Positions 5,330-7,292 of a stretch of 7,292 nt of DNA are shown one piece after another; within the stretch, counting starts at the first letter, position 1; every line of letters starts with the position of its first letter. The translations under genes and the position numbers were made by a program. Source of the DNA: an uncultured Collinsella sp. (GTDB taxonomy: Bacteria; Actinomycetota; Coriobacteriia; Coriobacteriales; Coriobacteriaceae); contig UROR01000103.1 of NCBI GenBank assembly GCA_900549535.1, forward strand, positions 1-7,292. Direction: 5' to 3'. Below the pieces are notes generated by a model, which ran no database searches, was not told the origin of the DNA, and saw only the letters and a list, made by a program, of their open reading frames with translations.

Positions 5330-6604
5330 ATGGCAAACGAGATTTGGACCATCAAGCGTTGTCTCGAGTGGACCAAGGAGTACCTGGCCGAGCGCGGCGA
5401 GGAGCACCCCCGTCTTTCTGCCGAGTGGCTGCTGTGCGCCGCCACGGGCCTGGCGCGCATTGACCTATATATGCGTATGGACGAGACGCTTAACGCGGCC
5501 CAGCTCGAGACCATGCATGCGGCCGTTGTCCGCCGCGCTAAGGGCGAGCCGCTGCAATACATCACGGGCAGCACGCAGTTTCGCATGATCGACGTCGCGT
5601 GCGCCCCCGGTGTGCTCATTCCGCGCCCCGAGACCGAGATGCTCGTCGAGGAAGTCCTCAATTATCTGGATGCCGAGGTACTGAGCCCCGAGGCCGCTGC
5701 CCGTCAGCGTGTTGAGCTGCCTTGGAACGATGAGGTCGAGGAGGCACGCAAGGCCGAGGCCGCATTGGCCGACGAGCGAGCGACGGCCGAGCGCCGTGCC
5801 GCCAACCTCACAGCTGCCGACGAGGCGGCGCTAGGCGGCGATGTGCTGGGCAGTCGCGCTTATGCCGAGGAACTGGCCGATCGCGAGGCCGAGGAAGCCG
5901 CCGCGCAGGCGGCAGAAGCCGAAGCGGCAGAAGCAGAGGCCATGGAAACCCCCGAGCCCGAGCTCGACGAATACGGCATCGCCATTGAGGACAACGACCA
6001 ACAGGCGACTCCCGCGCAAGATGCCGCCGAGGCCAACGTATCTGCCCCAGCCGAGCCCCGCACTGCCCGCGTTCTCGAGGTCGGCTGCGGCACGGGCTGC
6101 ATTTCGCTCTCCCTTGCCTGGGAGCGCCGCGGCCACGTTACCTGCACTGCTACCGATATCGAGCCGCGCGCCATCGATCTGGCCACCAAAAACCGTGATG
6201 CGCTTGGCCTCACGTCCGACGAGGTCGCCTTCAGCCTCACAAACCTGGTGAGTTCCATTCCCCGCGAAGAGTGGGGCACCTTTGATGTGCTCGTCTCCAA
6301 CCCACCTTACATCCCGACCGACGTCATGCGCTCGCTGCCGCATGAGGTCAAGGACTTTGAGCCCGATCTGGCGCTCGAGGGCGGTGCCGACGGTCTCGAT
6401 ATCTTCCGCCGCCTGCTCAACGCGGCGCCCTACATGCTGCGTGCCGGCGGCCTGTTTGCCTGCGAGCTCTACGAGGGCGCGCTCGACGCCGCGGCCGAGC
6501 TCTGTCGTCAAGCAGGCCTTTCGGACGTGCGTATCGTCCACGACCTCACCGATCGCCCCCGCATTGTCCGAGCCATCGTCACCGAGCCCAAGCAACGCCA
6601 GTAA
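5330..6604 (+). CDS. prmC: Peptide chain release factor N5-glutamine methyltransferase with an Ala/Glu-rich insert
   Basis: Cytoplasmic SAM-dependent enzyme (HemK family) that methylates the glutamine of the GGQ motif in release factors RF1 and RF2, improving termination. The product has 424 residues, against roughly 280-290 for most PrmC proteins. An N-terminal helical domain (about 1-95) includes GEPLQYITG (72-80) and VLIPRPETEMLVEE (95-108). The Rossmann methyltransferase domain begins at about 245, with the SAM motif EVGCGTGCI (250-258), acidic D276 at the end of strand 2, and the catalytic NPPY (324-327). The extra length is an insert at about residues 114-244, half Ala plus Glu, low in complexity and probably helical or disordered. 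ATG 5330 is chosen for the adjacent GAGGGGAGGG; the upstream TTG at 5255 lies in the likely -35 box. PrmC is often encoded next to prfA, which is absent here. Alternative glutamine N5-methyltransferase PrmB is less likely given the RPETE pattern and N-terminal domain. Confidence 0.93.
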   Translation: MANEIWTIKRCLEWTKEYLAERGEEHPRLSAEWLLCAATGLARIDLYMRMDETLNAAQLETMHAAVVRRAKGEPLQYITGSTQFRMIDVACAPGVLIPRPETEMLVEEVLNYLDAEVLSPEAAARQRVELPWNDEVEEARKAEAALADERATAERRAANLTAADEAALGGDVLGSRAYAEELADREAEEAAAQAAEAEAAEAEAMETPEPELDEYGIAIEDNDQQATPAQDAAEANVSAPAEPRTARVLEVGCGTGCISLSLAWERRGHVTCTATDIEPRAIDLATKNRDALGLTSDEVAFSLTNLVSSIPREEWGTFDVLVSNPPYIPTDVMRSLPHEVKDFEPDLALEGGADGLDIFRRLLNAAPYMLRAGGLFACELYEGALDAAAELCRQAGLSDVRIVHDLTDRPRIVRAIVTEPKQRQ

Positions 6605-6618
6605 TATTTATTAACTGG

Positions 6619-6647
6619 TTAGCAAAAATTATAAAGTAGTTTATAAT
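6619..6647 (+). promoter_or_regulatory. hicAB promoter
   Basis: The -10 box TATAAT (6642-6647) is a perfect consensus. TTAGCA (6619-6624) lies 17 bp upstream and matches the -35 consensus at four of six positions. The predicted start near 6654 gives a short leader to the hicA ATG at 6673. The AT-rich stretch contrasts sharply with the GC-rich genes around it. This is the clearest promoter in the window. Confidence 0.7.
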
Positions 6648-6648
6648 T
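6627..6648. promoter_or_regulatory. Probable HicB operator: perfect inverted repeat over the -10 box
   Basis: AATTATAAA (6627-6635), spacer GTAG, TTTATAATT (6640-6648) is a perfect 9-bp inverted repeat that covers the whole -10 hexamer. Binding of a dimeric or tetrameric HicB there would block RNA polymerase, as in known HicAB modules where HicB represses its own promoter. The repeat is seen directly; the regulator is inferred from position and family behaviour. Its T-free, loop-poor form does not resemble a terminator for prmC. Confidence 0.6.
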
Positions 6649-6672
6649 AGGACGGCTGAAAGAGGTCGGCCC

Positions 6673-6858
6673 ATGCAACCTCCTACCTTTCGGGAAATCA
6701 TTGCCCTACTCAAGCACGATGGATTCGTGAAGGTCGCGCAAGTCGGTAGTCATGCTAAGTATGTTTCTGGTGACCGCGTTGTCACCGTGAACGGCTCTGG
6801 TGGTGATCGACCAAAGAAGGGCACGTGGGCAAGTATTCGTCGCCAAGCTGGATGGTAG
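6673..6858 (+). CDS. hicA: HicA family mRNA interferase toxin
   Basis: Toxin of a type II toxin-antitoxin pair. HicA proteins have a small double-stranded-RNA-binding-like fold and cleave mRNA in the ribosome-independent manner described for the family. The 61-residue length is typical. The N-terminal helix TFREIIALLKHDGF (5-18) is followed by the GSH motif with the expected catalytic histidine, His27, then strands KYVSGDRVVTVNG, and the C-terminal helix GTWASIRRQAGW (50-61), matching the usual G-T-x-x-S-I-x-x-Q-A-G ending. AGAGG (6661-6665) lies 7 nt before the ATG. The order toxin first, antitoxin second is the standard one, with 11 bp between the two genes. The active-site residue is present, so the toxin appears intact. 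Confidence 0.9.
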   Translation: MQPPTFREIIALLKHDGFVKVAQVGSHAKYVSGDRVVTVNGSGGDRPKKGTWASIRRQAGW

Positions 6859-6869
6859 TTGGAGGCAAA

Positions 6870-7292
6870 ATGAGGCAGCGATTTACCTATGACTGCGTTC
6901 TCATAAAAGAAGACGATGGTTACTGCGCTAGCTTCCCGCAGATTCCCGGCGCCTTTGCCGATGGCGATACGCGCGAAGAAGCGATTGCCCATGCCACCGA
7001 GGCACTGATGGCGTTTTTGGCCGACGACCTCAACAACGGTTTGACTCCGGCAGGGTACGAACGCTCGGCCGAGGTCGTGGCCCTTTCAGTCGAAATCGAC
7101 CACGAGGACGCTCGGGAAGCGGCGTGCCGAACATTTAAAGACGCAGCGCTGGACCTCAAAGTCTCCGCTCCGCGGATTACCGCGCTGGTCAAAGCCGGAA
7201 AGCTCGATGTTGAACTCGTCGACGGCCGTCGGATGATAACGATAGACAGCATCGAGCGTTACGCCGCCCAAGAACGTCACGCCGGCAGGCCA
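6870..7292 (+). CDS. hicB: HicB family antitoxin with atypical C-terminal DNA-binding region, open at the right edge
   Basis: Antitoxin that binds and neutralises HicA and represses the operon. 141 codons are visible with no stop, so the C-terminus lies beyond the window. Residues about 5-50 form the HicB fold: YDCVLIKEDDGYCASFPQIP (7-26) and GDTREEAIAHATEALMAFL (32-50), matching the family pattern of a G-Y-x-x-x-F-P-x-I-P-G strand pair followed by a GDT-x-EEA helix. Residues about 88-135 (DAALDLKVSAPRITALVKAG, then a strand and IDSIERYAAQ) look like an excisionase/MerR-type helix-turn-helix with a wing, not the ribbon-helix-helix or Xre-type domain of the studied HicB proteins. GGAGG (6861-6865) lies 4 nt before the ATG, rather close. 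The HicB identity is firm; the DNA-binding subtype is inferred by eye. Confidence 0.88.
   Translation, partial: MRQRFTYDCVLIKEDDGYCASFPQIPGAFADGDTREEAIAHATEALMAFLADDLNNGLTPAGYERSAEVVALSVEIDHEDAREAACRTFKDAALDLKVSAPRITALVKAGKLDVELVDGRRMITIDSIERYAAQERHAGRP

Overview
The window looks like chromosomal DNA from a high-GC anaerobic actinobacterium of the class Coriobacteriia, most likely Collinsella or a close relative. This is inferred from the strongly G/C-ending codons, the strong AGGAGG-type ribosome binding sites, the gene content, and a GGGGACGG-type intergenic repeat that I associate with this group. No 16S gene is present to confirm it.

Layout. (1) 1-1252, minus strand: the N-terminal 417 residues of a class A penicillin-binding protein (glycosyltransferase plus start of transpeptidase); the rest lies off the left edge. 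(2) 1253-1414: divergent intergenic region with two small inverted repeats. (3) 1415-3373, plus strand: a 652-residue U32 'peptidase' with the family signature, the Fe-S-type cysteine set and the Cys-rich C-terminus; relatives with known function hydroxylate rRNA or tRNA. (4) 3470-4681, plus: tyrosyl-tRNA synthetase of the KMSKS (TyrZ-like) type, with a leader hairpin directly before its RBS. (5) 4682-5329: about 650 bp without an intact gene. It holds a GC-rich hairpin, a 99-nt imperfect hairpin with a Rho-independent terminator at its tip, an 88-bp head-to-head repeat pair (REP/BIME-like), a low-GC stretch with a protein-like reading frame broken by an in-frame TGA, and a likely prmC promoter. 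(6) 5330-6604, plus: prmC (release factor glutamine methyltransferase) with an Ala/Glu-rich insert of about 130 residues between its two domains. (7) 6619-7292, plus: a HicAB toxin-antitoxin module with a near-ideal promoter, a perfect 9-bp inverted repeat over the -10 box, hicA, and hicB. The hicB frame is open to the right edge and has an unusual, apparently excisionase/MerR-like C-terminal DNA-binding region.

Functional picture. Three genes belong to the translation apparatus or its modification (tyrS, prmC, probably the U32 enzyme), and one builds the cell wall. The hicAB module and the repeat-rich tyrS-prmC spacer are the accessory parts. I found no evidence for a large undescribed multi-gene system. 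The best novelty candidates are the repeat pair, the long hairpin after tyrS, the prmC insert and the HicB DNA-binding domain.
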